DNA from: Candidatus Halobeggiatoa sp. HSG11
GTDB taxonomy: Bacteria > Pseudomonadota > Gammaproteobacteria > Beggiatoales > Beggiatoaceae
Length of the DNA stretch: 51,199 nucleotides
Direction of reading: 5' to 3'
Assembly: GCA_030378105.1 (NCBI GenBank)
Contig: JAUCGL010000017.1
Coordinates: forward strand, 1 to 51,199
The notes below the pieces were generated by a model that made no database searches, was not told where the DNA came from, and saw nothing but the letters and a program-made list of their open reading frames with translations. A program made the translations under genes and the position numbers. Below, one piece after another: positions 41,130-48,838 of this stretch (positions are counted from its first letter, which is position 1; every line of letters starts with the position of its first letter).

Positions 41130-41334
41130 TGAGTAGTTCTTCGACAGGTCTTGATTTGAGTTTATTATCCAAAACAAGTTTCATTTCTTGTAAACCTTCT
41201 TGAAAGTTTTCTTTGATTTCATCTTCACTATCATGAATTTTTATTATTTCAACTCCATCGTTTTTTAAACGTTCTAAAATCCATAATACTTTGTCTGCTA
41301 TTTCTTTATTTTGGAAATTAACTTCTATTTGCAT
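41119..41334 (-). CDS. Antitoxin of the RelE-like module
   Basis: The ATG at 41334 gives MQIEVNFQNKEIADKVLWIL; a longer ORF from 41379 reads into a family E repeat and is rejected. The 71-residue acidic helical protein ends EMKLVLDNKLKSRPVEELLNEL, as in small antitoxins that precede RelE/ParE-type toxins, with a helical N-terminal part and a C-terminal toxin-binding tail. Its last codons overlap the toxin start, which is the normal order for type II modules. I do not recognise a named DNA-binding fold. Confidence 0.72.
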   Translation of the reverse strand: MQIEVNFQNKEIADKVLWILERLKNDGVEIIKIHDSEDEIKENFQEGLQEMKLVLDNKLKSRPVEELLNEL

Positions 41335-41357
41335 TTTTTTACTCCAAAAGTTGGAGG

Positions 41358-41450
41358 ACAACGAGAAGGTTTTGCACATCTAACCTTGTCTTTTTAAATG
41401 ACGCTGGTGTGTCATGACTGCATTCCTAATGAGGTCGCTAGGAATGAGTA
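41358..41450 (+). repeat. Dispersed repeat family E, copy 1 (diverged palindrome)
   Basis: CTTTTTAAATGACGCTGGTG, TGTCATGACTGCATTCC and a hairpin CATTCCTAATGAGGTCGCTAGGAATG, matching 43005-43105 over the same span. Located between the two toxin-antitoxin modules. Confidence 0.78.
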
Positions 41451-41466
41451 AAATTACATTTTTAAA

Positions 41467-41808
41467 TTAATCAATACCTTCAATTTTATTGGCATAGACC
41501 CTTATCAGTTTAAATTTTTCACTCATCAAACAGACATCATCCCAAATCTTTGATATTTGTTGATGAAACTGCCTCATTTTCATATTTCCGAGCTTGATAT
41601 GGATAATTCTTGGTGGTGGCTCATTAAGTATGATCATATCTGAGAAATCAGTATCTTTTGTGACTATAGTTAGATTATTTTTCTTTGCATATTCCCAAAT
41701 CTCACTATCTTTTAATTCATCATCAATATGAACTACATGCTCATATTTTTCACCAGCCCAAATAGAAAAACGGCTTGGTAGATTTACGTCTATTAAATAT
41801 TTGCTCAT
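41467..41808 (-). CDS. DUF5615 PIN-like toxin
   Basis: The 113-residue protein matches the DUF5615 family of small PIN-like (Mut7-C-related) putative toxic nucleases: D8 in KYLIDVNLP, the SEIWEYAKKNNLTIVTKDTDF motif containing acidic residues D56 and D58, and the closing PPRIIHIKLGN strand. It is encoded three bases downstream of a DUF433 gene, the usual antitoxin partner. It would be an RNase controlled by that partner. Length is normal for the family. Confidence 0.88.
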   Translation of the reverse strand: MSKYLIDVNLPSRFSIWAGEKYEHVVHIDDELKDSEIWEYAKKNNLTIVTKDTDFSDMIILNEPPPRIIHIKLGNMKMRQFHQQISKIWDDVCLMSEKFKLIRVYANKIEGID

Positions 41809-41811
41809 TAT

Positions 41812-42060
41812 TTAGGTTATTTCTTGTAAGACATATTTGCGACCCATTAATTTACTGGCAAATAACAAACAAGCATGAATATCTTTTTCTTCCAAAGAGG
41901 GATATTGTCTTAAAATTTCTTTCTCTGTTTCCCCTGCACTTAAAAATTCCACAATTGTTTGGACAGTTATTCTTTTTCCTCTAATTGTTGGTTTACCATT
42001 ACATAGATTTGGGTCTATAGTTATTCTGCCGTCTATATAGCTAATTTTTATTGGCTTCAT
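41812..42060 (-). CDS. DUF433 antitoxin
   Basis: The 82-residue protein is a standard DUF433 member: ITIDPNLCNGKPTIRGKRIT, VQTIVEFLSAGETEKEILRQYPSLEEKDIHACL. It has a winged-helix-like domain that binds operator DNA and is proposed to neutralise DUF5615 toxins. It is the first gene of the pair, with the toxin three bases downstream. Autoregulation is expected for such modules but no operator was identified. Confidence 0.92.
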   Translation of the reverse strand: MKPIKISYIDGRITIDPNLCNGKPTIRGKRITVQTIVEFLSAGETEKEILRQYPSLEEKDIHACLLFASKLMGRKYVLQEIT

Positions 42061-42149
42061 ATTATGTGTACTCTATATGTATCAGTCATTATCATAGTTA
42101 TTTTTGGTGGGCTGCGAGAAGATGTTGCATACACTACATGGCTTAAAAT

Positions 42150-42277
42150 TGTAGAGTGTATAAGCGAAGCGTCATACACCACCAAATATATGAAAAATCA
42201 AATTCTTGTTGTAGTTATAGTTCATGAAGCTATTGATTATGGTGTATGACGCTATCGCTTATACACCTTACGAGTTA
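42150..42277. repeat. MITE-like repeat family B, copy 1
   Basis: About 125 bp with long terminal inverted repeats (GTGTATAAGCGAAGCGTCAT ... ATGACGCTATCGCTTATACAC) and a near-identical copy at 43350-43482. The TAA stop of the minus-strand PIN gene (42275-42277) is the outermost triplet of the right inverted repeat. No coding capacity. Confidence 0.88.
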
Positions 42278-42697
42278 AGATATGTCTTCCACCCAAAGTA
42301 ACCACTTAATATAATTGCTTGATTTTAATGATTCATAAAATTTCAAATCTGCTGTTACCATTTTTCCATTTAATGATATTGCAAGACTGAGATATAAACA
42401 GTCATATAAACTTCTTTGAGTTTCATTTGCGATTTCATAAGCTTTTAATAACACTGAACGATCATTATGCCATTTAAGAGGAACTTGTTGTATTTCGTTG
42501 ATTACAAAATCACTTTCATTATTATCAATTTCTCCACGCCTCCGTTTTTTGCAAACTACATTAATAAATTCTAATAAAAATAATTGAGGAACATGTAATT
42601 GATAAGTTGGATTTAATAATAATCCTGCTACTTCCGTGTGTATTTCGGGAAAATACCATTTAATAGCAACACTGCTGTCAACTACAAATATTTTCAC
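42275..42697 (-). CDS. VapC-like PIN-domain toxin
   Basis: The 140-residue PIN domain has the acidic site D7 (FVVDSSVAIKW), E43 (LLEFINVV), D99 (SLYDCLYLSLA) and D117 (MVTADLKF), which together bind metal and cleave RNA in VapC toxins. Its start overlaps the antitoxin gene stop by four bases. The stop codon lies at the very edge of a family B repeat. It is complete and looks functional. Confidence 0.92.
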   Translation of the reverse strand: MKIFVVDSSVAIKWYFPEIHTEVAGLLLNPTYQLHVPQLFLLEFINVVCKKRRRGEIDNNESDFVINEIQQVPLKWHNDRSVLLKAYEIANETQRSLYDCLYLSLAISLNGKMVTADLKFYESLKSSNYIKWLLWVEDIS

Positions 42698-42924
42698 CTT
42701 TTTCTATCCTTTCTTATTAATTCAACACTGTCACTGAATATACGACCACTTTGTTCTAGTTTTTTTCTAAATTGATGGGTGGCTTTCCAAGGATCAGTTT
42801 GAGGTTCATCTTTATCTTCTAGAAATAAAACTATTACTTCAGCTTTTGGGTAAGATACATTTGGTGGAATTTTAATGGTTAACGTATCTGAAGTTACATT
42901 GTGGATTTCACGTAATGCTTGCAT
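42694..42924 (-). CDS. VapB-like antitoxin
   Basis: The 76-residue protein comes before and overlaps the PIN toxin gene by four bases. Its N-terminal half (VTSDTLTIKIPPN) suggests a short beta-rich DNA-binding part and the C-terminal half (DPWKATHQFRKKLEQSGRIF) a toxin-wrapping helix, as in VapB/DUF2281-like antitoxins. The identification rests mainly on gene arrangement and size. Confidence 0.72.
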   Translation of the reverse strand: MQALREIHNVTSDTLTIKIPPNVSYPKAEVIVLFLEDKDEPQTDPWKATHQFRKKLEQSGRIFSDSVELIRKDRKR

Positions 42925-43004
42925 GATAATTTCCTTGATTAATAATTAAAAATGGTGGAAAAATCCAAATTTAAAAGTTGATTAAATGTTTGTTTGATAA
43001 TAAT

Positions 43005-43105
43005 TTGGTGGGCAATGAGAAGATATTGCACATCCAACTCTGTCTTTTTAAATGACGCTGGTGCGTCATGACTGCATTCCCAACGAGGCCGTTGGGAACG
43101 AGTAA
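43005..43105 (+). repeat. Dispersed repeat family E, copy 2 (perfect palindrome)
   Basis: Matches 41358-41450 and ends in the hairpin CATTCCCAACGAGGCCGTTGGGAACGAG (REP-like). Its left extension (42972-43017) matches 40724-40783. It directly adjoins, on the minus strand, the broken end of a REP-associated transposase fragment. Confidence 0.82.
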
Positions 43106-43107
43106 TA

Positions 43108-43326
43108 AAAATCATCATCTCCAATGGGTAATGTTAGGATACAGTGTAAATGTTCAGGTAATATCACAATTGTATCAATATAAAAAGGACGTTGTTGTTT
43201 GGTTTTACGGAAAGCATAACGTAATAATTCAATATTTTCAGTTAATAATTTTTGTTTACGTTCCAATAAATTAACTGTAAAAAAATAACAACCACCCGGT
43301 ACACGATAACGAATATAATTAGACAT
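43108..43326 (-). pseudogene. REP-associated tyrosine transposase (RAYT) fragment
   Basis: The 73-residue N-terminal part of a Y1_Tnp/RAYT protein is clear: RYRVPGGCYFFTVNLLERKQ, the IDTIVILPEHLHCILTLP segment with the H59-x-H61 HUH metal motif, and the PIGDDDF that follows. The catalytic tyrosine helix and the rest are missing. From 43107 the frame runs into the family E palindrome and stops. RAYTs mobilise REP palindromes, so a truncated RAYT touching a REP-like hairpin is notable. Confidence 0.85.
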
Positions 43327-43349
43327 TAAATATTATCATCATAACTTAT

Positions 43350-43482
43350 TGTAGGGTGTATAAGCGAAGCGTCATACACCAAAACCCAAAATTTATAAAA
43401 AATCAAATTCTTGTTGTAGTTATAGTTCATGAAGCTATTGATTATGGTGTATGACGCTATCGCTTATACATCTTACAAGTTA
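43350..43482. repeat. MITE-like repeat family B, copy 2
   Basis: Near-identical to 42150-42277, including AAATCAAATTCTTGTTGTAG and AGTTCATGAAGCTATTGATT in the centre and the same terminal inverted repeats. The TAA stop of the protease/caspase gene (43480-43482) occupies the outermost position of the right repeat, as in copy 1. Confidence 0.88.
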
Positions 43483-45042
43483 TTTCCAAATTCTAATGGG
43501 ATGGTTACCAGCAAAATAAAAATTTTCAGTTAGTGAAGATTCTGTCCAAGGAGTTTGTTTTCTATCTGTGTCTTTCATTACTGCAAGTTGTACTTTTTTA
43601 AATAATTGTTCAATAGTTATACCCTGTTGACGAATAAATCTTAAAATATATTTAGTATAAGGACTATTACGTCCCAATCCATCCCGTGCCACGTCTCCAG
43701 GGGAAGTAGCATAGGCAATAAATAAATTATCAGGGGGGATAAAATTTGAGACAAAATTGTCATTTATTTCTTCATATTCATTTAAATCTATACTAAGTCC
43801 TTTAGTTATAATACTTTTTTTAAAGTTAAACCTATTATCACGACAAGTATCAATAATGGCAATATTCATTTTATTATTAGATATCTTCATTTCTCTTAAT
43901 ATGGTTGCCAAAGGTATTTGTTTGGATTGTGAATTATCAATATCAGTAGGAAAAATATAATTTTTACCGCTAATTTGTGAGCCATGCCCAGAATAATAAA
44001 AAAGTCCAATAGTTTCTTTATTTAAATTATCTCGAAAAATTTTAATAGAGTTCCTTATAGTTTGTTCATCAGCATCCTTTACAGACTTTACCTTAAAGTT
44101 TAACTCTTCTAAAACATCAGATATATCTATCATATCATTAATGGGACTATTTAATGAAGGAAAATTTTTATAATTGGCATTACCAATAACTAAAGCATAT
44201 CTAGGCCCAAAAGCAGTTGAAGCAGTTTCTTGTTTATAAGAAGGATTATACGTGATAGCATTTGAAGTAGTTTCTTGTTTATAAGAAGAATTATACGTGA
44301 TAGCATTTTGTTTTTTTAAAAAAGTCTTATACCCTTTATACCATGTATCACTAGTCCATTTTTTCATATCATTAATAACTTTCTTGCCACCTTTTACTCC
44401 ACGCAAAAACTCTCTAATTTTTAATGAAGAACAGGTTACAGTGGCAACATTAGTAATTGAAGTAATCATTCCAATAACCTGATTTCCTTTCATTACTGGA
44501 CCACCAGAGTTTCCTGTACTTATATTACTTCGTGAAAACAAAATATTAGAACCTTTTAAACCTGAATAAGATAAATCACCACGCCCCCAAGGTGCTCCTC
44601 CTCTTGGAAATCCAAATGTGAAAAAATCATCATCAAAATTGGGTTCATTAAATTTATCATCTAAATAGAGTGGCAATATATCGTTTGATATATTATTTAC
44701 TGATAAAAGAGTTAAACCATTTTCAAACTCTTCAGAAAAAACAATTTTGGCTTTAATTTCTTGATTATCAAAAAATTCAACCATTGGTTTTGAGTCACCC
44801 GTTACTATATGAGCTACAGTAACAATATAAATTTCATTAGGATAAACTCCCACGATAAAGCCAGTACCTTGTCTACCGTTTGAGCTTATTCTAACTACAC
44901 CCTTTCTAAAGTCTTCTTTTTTGATGCTTTCAGATGTTTTAAACTCAACTTTTATTGGTCCTTTTTGAATACTATTAGATGAAGTTGATACCTGACACCC
45001 AACCAAAACAGCCAAAACAAAAACCAAATACAACCTATTCAT
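43480..45042 (-). CDS. Trypsin-like protease / caspase-like (C14) fusion lipoprotein
   Basis: The 520-residue protein has a lipoprotein signal (C16 in AVLVGCQVS). A trypsin-like domain (about 45-215) has H78 in VTVAHIV and S179 in STGNSGGPV. The catalytic Asp normally in D-L-A-L-L is replaced: the segment reads ENGLTLLSV with Gly109. After a linker with two copies of a NAITYN(S/P)SYKQET unit comes a caspase/metacaspase-like domain (281-500) with H353 in YYSGHGSQ and C400 in IIDTCRDN, preceded by RYALVIGNANY. Such protease-caspase fusions are common in filamentous cyanobacteria and sulfur bacteria and may act in proteolytic cascades. Target unknown. Confidence 0.9.
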   Translation of the reverse strand: MNRLYLVFVLAVLVGCQVSTSSNSIQKGPIKVEFKTSESIKKEDFRKGVVRISSNGRQGTGFIVGVYPNEIYIVTVAHIVTGDSKPMVEFFDNQEIKAKIVFSEEFENGLTLLSVNNISNDILPLYLDDKFNEPNFDDDFFTFGFPRGGAPWGRGDLSYSGLKGSNILFSRSNISTGNSGGPVMKGNQVIGMITSITNVATVTCSSLKIREFLRGVKGGKKVINDMKKWTSDTWYKGYKTFLKKQNAITYNSSYKQETTSNAITYNPSYKQETASTAFGPRYALVIGNANYKNFPSLNSPINDMIDISDVLEELNFKVKSVKDADEQTIRNSIKIFRDNLNKETIGLFYYSGHGSQISGKNYIFPTDIDNSQSKQIPLATILREMKISNNKMNIAIIDTCRDNRFNFKKSIITKGLSIDLNEYEEINDNFVSNFIPPDNLFIAYATSPGDVARDGLGRNSPYTKYILRFIRQQGITIEQLFKKVQLAVMKDTDRKQTPWTESSLTENFYFAGNHPIRIWK

Positions 45043-45051
45043 AAAAATCTC

Positions 45052-46173
45052 CTATTTATCCCCATCAGGCAAAACCTTCACAACATTAATCGTCACAATC
45101 CCAACCACACCAATAATAATCGGAATAATCCACAACAAAATATTAAACATCACCTCACGAAACTTACTAGCCTTCGCAATAGTATCCGCCCGAGTCAACC
45201 GATACTCCCTTGCATTCTCAGAAAAACCATCCAAATGCGTTGTTATCGCACCCTCCGCCAAACCATTCAAACGCACCTTAAGCCCATCAATACCAGTAGA
45301 AATATACCCAACCTTAAAAACATCCTCATCAGCAAAATCCACCACATTCGACTCCCCAAAACTAACCGGCTTAACATTAGGATAATTCGGATAACTTATC
45401 GTACCACGCTTAACCGCAGTCTTCACAACCCGCTCACCATTCTCCATATCATCCCAAAACCAATCCAAATCCGTAACGGCCAAACCACTTGGCAAAATAT
45501 CAAAACTCTGATCAGTCGGCATCGACAACACCATCCGCAACCAATCACTCTTTCCAACTACAGAAATCATCGGATAACGCCGTGACAAACCAGCAACCTC
45601 AAAATTGGGTGAATCAACTTTACAATGCCGAGTCTCAACCTGAAAAGCTCCCCGATGCCGCAAAACAGCCTCCGAACTTGCAGAATTAGCAATATTTTCA
45701 ACCGCAATATTAAGAGTTTGATACAACTTTTCACCCGGCTTAACACTCAACGTTATTTTAGCATCCTTCGCAACCGACAACCTATGCAACATACCAAAAT
45801 TCATATCATCCGGCATCACAGTCGTTACCGAAGCATTAGGCAAAAATCGCTCATCCTTACCAGTTATACTAAACGGATTACCCATATTATCCACAAACTC
45901 AATCTTCTCAAACTCCTTAATTCTAACCGAATGAAATTTAACCGACTGTCTCAAATCAGTTGCATCCGCCATCCGAAAACTAACTCGATCCACCACCAAA
46001 TCAACCTGAACCTGAGTCGAAACAGGAATAGTCAGCAAATAAACTATCGGATAAATTAACAAAAATACCAAGAATAATATACCAATACTTTGAACAATAA
46101 TTTTAACTATACTCTTCAGCAAATTATTGAATAAATCCCTAGTCTTATCAGCAACATTTTTTAATTTTTTCAT
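45052..46173 (-). CDS. Hypothetical membrane protein with large exported domain
   Basis: ATG 46173 gives MKKLKNVADKTRDLFNNLLK; an ORF extension to 46233 is less likely. The 373-residue protein has an N-terminal TM helix (about 25-50), an exported beta-rich domain of about 270 residues, and a C-terminal TM helix (FNILLWIIPIIIGVVGIVTI). No domain was recognised. The gene is odd in composition: the coding strand is much richer in G, the antisense strand lacks stops over long stretches, and codon choice differs from the neighbours, which suggests transfer or different selection. It is nine bases upstream of the protease/caspase gene and probably co-transcribed with it. Confidence 0.62.
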   Translation of the reverse strand: MKKLKNVADKTRDLFNNLLKSIVKIIVQSIGILFLVFLLIYPIVYLLTIPVSTQVQVDLVVDRVSFRMADATDLRQSVKFHSVRIKEFEKIEFVDNMGNPFSITGKDERFLPNASVTTVMPDDMNFGMLHRLSVAKDAKITLSVKPGEKLYQTLNIAVENIANSASSEAVLRHRGAFQVETRHCKVDSPNFEVAGLSRRYPMISVVGKSDWLRMVLSMPTDQSFDILPSGLAVTDLDWFWDDMENGERVVKTAVKRGTISYPNYPNVKPVSFGESNVVDFADEDVFKVGYISTGIDGLKVRLNGLAEGAITTHLDGFSENAREYRLTRADTIAKASKFREVMFNILLWIIPIIIGVVGIVTINVVKVLPDGDK

Positions 46174-46195
46174 ATTTTGATACCTATATTTAAAA

Positions 46196-46284
46196 TGTAG
46201 GATGCAATGAAGAATGAATTGCATCAATTGCATTGAACAGATGTAATTCTTAAGATGTAATTCGTGAACTCATTACATCCTACA
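46196..46284. repeat. MITE-like hairpin repeat family I
   Basis: TGTAGGATGCAATGA at the left and TCATTACATCCTACA at the right are inverted repeats; inner segments (GAATTGCATCAATTGCATT, ATGTAATTCTTAAGATGTAATTC) are also self-complementary. It ends two bases before the stop codon of the minus-strand gene at 46287. Confidence 0.75.
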
Positions 46285-46286
46285 AT

Positions 46287-47000
46287 TTACTTAATCTTTG
46301 GCTGATGATAAAAGCTAATCACTTTATAAATCGGGTCATTATTATCAAGGAAATAACCATCAACAATCAATTCATAAGTTCCAGCTTGAGAATTCTTACT
46401 ATCCCAATAAATCACAAATGGTTCTCCAACAAATTGCTTATCTAAACTTTCTTCTGTAACAACTTTATTACCTTGATAAATAACATATTTTAATTTGGCA
46501 TTACCACCAACTTTTAATACAAACAAATAACCATTAATAGCTGCTGGTGGATTATTATGATAAAAAATAACCGGTGCGACATATTCCTTCTCATCTTTAA
46601 TAGCTAAACGAGCCACAATTCCCAAAGATGTTATTTTTAAATTCAACGGTGCAATAACATCACTGGTACGCCACATAAAATTATTAAATCCAGATTTCCA
46701 ATTTGGAACCACTTGATCCAACTTATAAAAATGTTTTGGACGCACTTCCTGTACATCAATATCAACTTTAGTTGCTTGTTGCAAATAAAATTTCACCTTA
46801 CAATAAGCTGGTATTGGCTGCCATTTTTCATCGTAATCAGCAGTGGCAGAAAGCAATTCAATATCTCGTCCACTAACAGGCTGAGGCTTAATACCTTCCC
46901 ATCGATCACCTCGATCTTTATAGTCTAAACTATCTCCATATGCAGAATATGCGAACAACATAATAACAATAACTAAACTTTTGTTTTTAAAAAATAACAT
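46287..47000 (-). CDS. Exported hypothetical protein
   Basis: ATG 47000 gives a signal peptide (MLFFKNKSLVIVIMLFAYSA YGD); the ORF extends to 47072 but that part is not signal-like. The mature protein of about 215 residues is beta-rich with segments such as CKVKFYLQQATKVDIDVQEV and GEPFVIYWDSKNSQAGTYEL, the latter recalling FlgD/Ig-like C-terminal repeats of extracellular proteins. No enzymatic motif is seen. It is upstream of the 45052 membrane protein in the same direction, so a shared envelope role is possible. Confidence 0.6.
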   Translation of the reverse strand: MLFFKNKSLVIVIMLFAYSAYGDSLDYKDRGDRWEGIKPQPVSGRDIELLSATADYDEKWQPIPAYCKVKFYLQQATKVDIDVQEVRPKHFYKLDQVVPNWKSGFNNFMWRTSDVIAPLNLKITSLGIVARLAIKDEKEYVAPVIFYHNNPPAAINGYLFVLKVGGNAKLKYVIYQGNKVVTEESLDKQFVGEPFVIYWDSKNSQAGTYELIVDGYFLDNNDPIYKVISFYHQPKIK

Positions 47001-47108
47001 GATAATTAACCTTGGTTTAAAATCGTGAATTATTGTATACAACATGATAAGTGATAAAGATATTTTTATCAAGTATCAACTTCTTATGCCCTGTATAATT
47101 ATTAGCTA

Positions 47109-48644
47109 TCAATTCAAACTTATATGTTTCAATCGCAAGCCAAATATTAATAAACTCGTCACATAAACTAACATTCCAACTGCTATCAATCCAAATAAAT
47201 TAATAACTCGTTCAAATACAGTCATAGCTAACCAGACAGCTACAGAATCACTGCCCCACCACAATAAGGCTATCATGAAAATATTTGCTACAAGAATTCG
47301 TAATAACAATAAATGCCAACCGGTTTGTGGTTGAAATAAATTCAGTTTGCGTAAGCTTCGATATAATAATAGTGCATTTAATAACGCTGCTACTGAAGTT
47401 GCAACAGCTAAACCAACATGTGCCAAGTGCCAAATTAATGTTAAATTAAGTACAATATTTGTCACCATTGCGATAACTGCAATTTTAACTGGAGTACGAG
47501 TATCTTGTCGAGAGTAAAACCCAGAAGCTAATACTTTAATTAAAATAAAACCAAGTAAACCAATTGCATAAGCCATTAAACTATGGCTAGTTTTGATTAT
47601 ATCGCTATCTGTAAATTCTCCACCATAGAATAAAGTGATTAAAATTGGCCCGGCTAAAATCATCAAACCACACATGGATGGAGTTGCAATCAAAAATACC
47701 CAACGCAGAGACCAATCTAAGGTACAGTTATAATTATTAATATCATCACGGGCAATAGCTCTGGATAAATTAGGTAACATGACAGTTGCTAAAGCCAAAC
47801 CAAACACACCAACTGGAAATTCCATCAAGCGGTCTGAATAATATAACCATGAAACGCTGCCAGTTACTAAAAAAGATGCCATTAAAGTATCCATGAGCAA
47901 ATTAATTTGTGAAACTGATACTCCAAATAATGCAGGAATCATTAAATGGTGAATACGCTTAACTCCTTCATCATGACGATTAAAACGGGGCTTAGGTAAC
48001 AGTTGTAATCTATATAAAAACGGTAATTGGAAAGTTAATTGAATTATTCCTGCTACTAAAACACCATAAGCTAATGCTATGATAGGTTTATCAAAATATG
48101 CGGTAAACCATAAAGCCGAAGAGATCAAGCATAGGTTAAGTAACACTGGGGTAAAAGCAGGGATGGCAAATTGACCATAAGTGTTTAATATTGCTCCAGC
48201 AAATGCGGTTAAGGCAATAAACAGCAAGTAAGGAAAAGTTATACGTAACATTTCTACTGCTAAATTGAATTTGTCAGGATATTGAATGAAACCGGGAGCA
48301 AATATCATTACTAATAAAGGTGTGGCTATAACTCCAATAACTGTTATCCAGAATAAAATTCCTCCTAAATTACCAGCAACATGATCAACTAAATGTTTGA
48401 CTTCTATTTTGCTATGTTTGGTTTGATATTCACTTAAAACTGGGGTAAATGCTTGAGAAAACGCACCTTCGGCAAATAATCGTCGCATGAAATTGGGAAT
48501 TTTAAATGCTACCAAAAAGGCATCAGTACTGGTGCTTGCTCCAAATATATGAGCTATAACGACATCTCGTGTGAAACCCAAAATTCGGGAAATAAATGTT
48601 AATCCACCAACCATTGCAGTTGATTTAAGTAATGTTTTGCTCAT
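47109..48644 (-). CDS. murJ: Lipid II flippase MurJ
   Basis: The 511-residue protein is a MATE/MOP-superfamily flippase with about fourteen TM helices. MVGGLTFISRILGFTRDVVIA near the N terminus with DAFLVAFKIPNFMRRLFAEGAFSQAF is diagnostic for MurJ/MviN, and later YYSDRLMEFPVGVFGLALAT, SFLVTGSVSWL and FYSRQDTRTPVKIA also match. It moves lipid-linked peptidoglycan precursors across the inner membrane. The length is normal and no key charged residue of the cavity is evidently missing. It is flanked by an exported protein gene and a divergent glycosyltransferase gene. Confidence 0.96.
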   Translation of the reverse strand: MSKTLLKSTAMVGGLTFISRILGFTRDVVIAHIFGASTSTDAFLVAFKIPNFMRRLFAEGAFSQAFTPVLSEYQTKHSKIEVKHLVDHVAGNLGGILFWITVIGVIATPLLVMIFAPGFIQYPDKFNLAVEMLRITFPYLLFIALTAFAGAILNTYGQFAIPAFTPVLLNLCLISSALWFTAYFDKPIIALAYGVLVAGIIQLTFQLPFLYRLQLLPKPRFNRHDEGVKRIHHLMIPALFGVSVSQINLLMDTLMASFLVTGSVSWLYYSDRLMEFPVGVFGLALATVMLPNLSRAIARDDINNYNCTLDWSLRWVFLIATPSMCGLMILAGPILITLFYGGEFTDSDIIKTSHSLMAYAIGLLGFILIKVLASGFYSRQDTRTPVKIAVIAMVTNIVLNLTLIWHLAHVGLAVATSVAALLNALLLYRSLRKLNLFQPQTGWHLLLLRILVANIFMIALLWWGSDSVAVWLAMTVFERVINLFGLIAVGMLVYVTSLLIFGLRLKHISLN

Positions 48645-48838
48645 TTTTTAATTAAATAATTTATGAATAAAGTGAATAAGGCTCTTTGGTTATTTATGTA
48701 GTTTAATGGTATAGTTAATTAAGATATTATAACCAACGGAAGCAAGGGAAGCAATCATGCACCTTTTTCCGATAAAATAAAAATATAGCTTGATAGTTGA
48801 GTTATAAAAATTGAATTCCAACCTAATTGAGATAAAAA

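Noticed and set aside
42939-43124. 61-residue minus-strand ORF
   Set aside because: It lies within the family E repeat and overlaps the transposase fragment in another frame.
45235-46059. Open frames on the plus strand opposite the 45052 gene
   Set aside because: The minus-strand frame is longer, has a signal and TM helices and a credible start; the antisense frames come from its odd composition.
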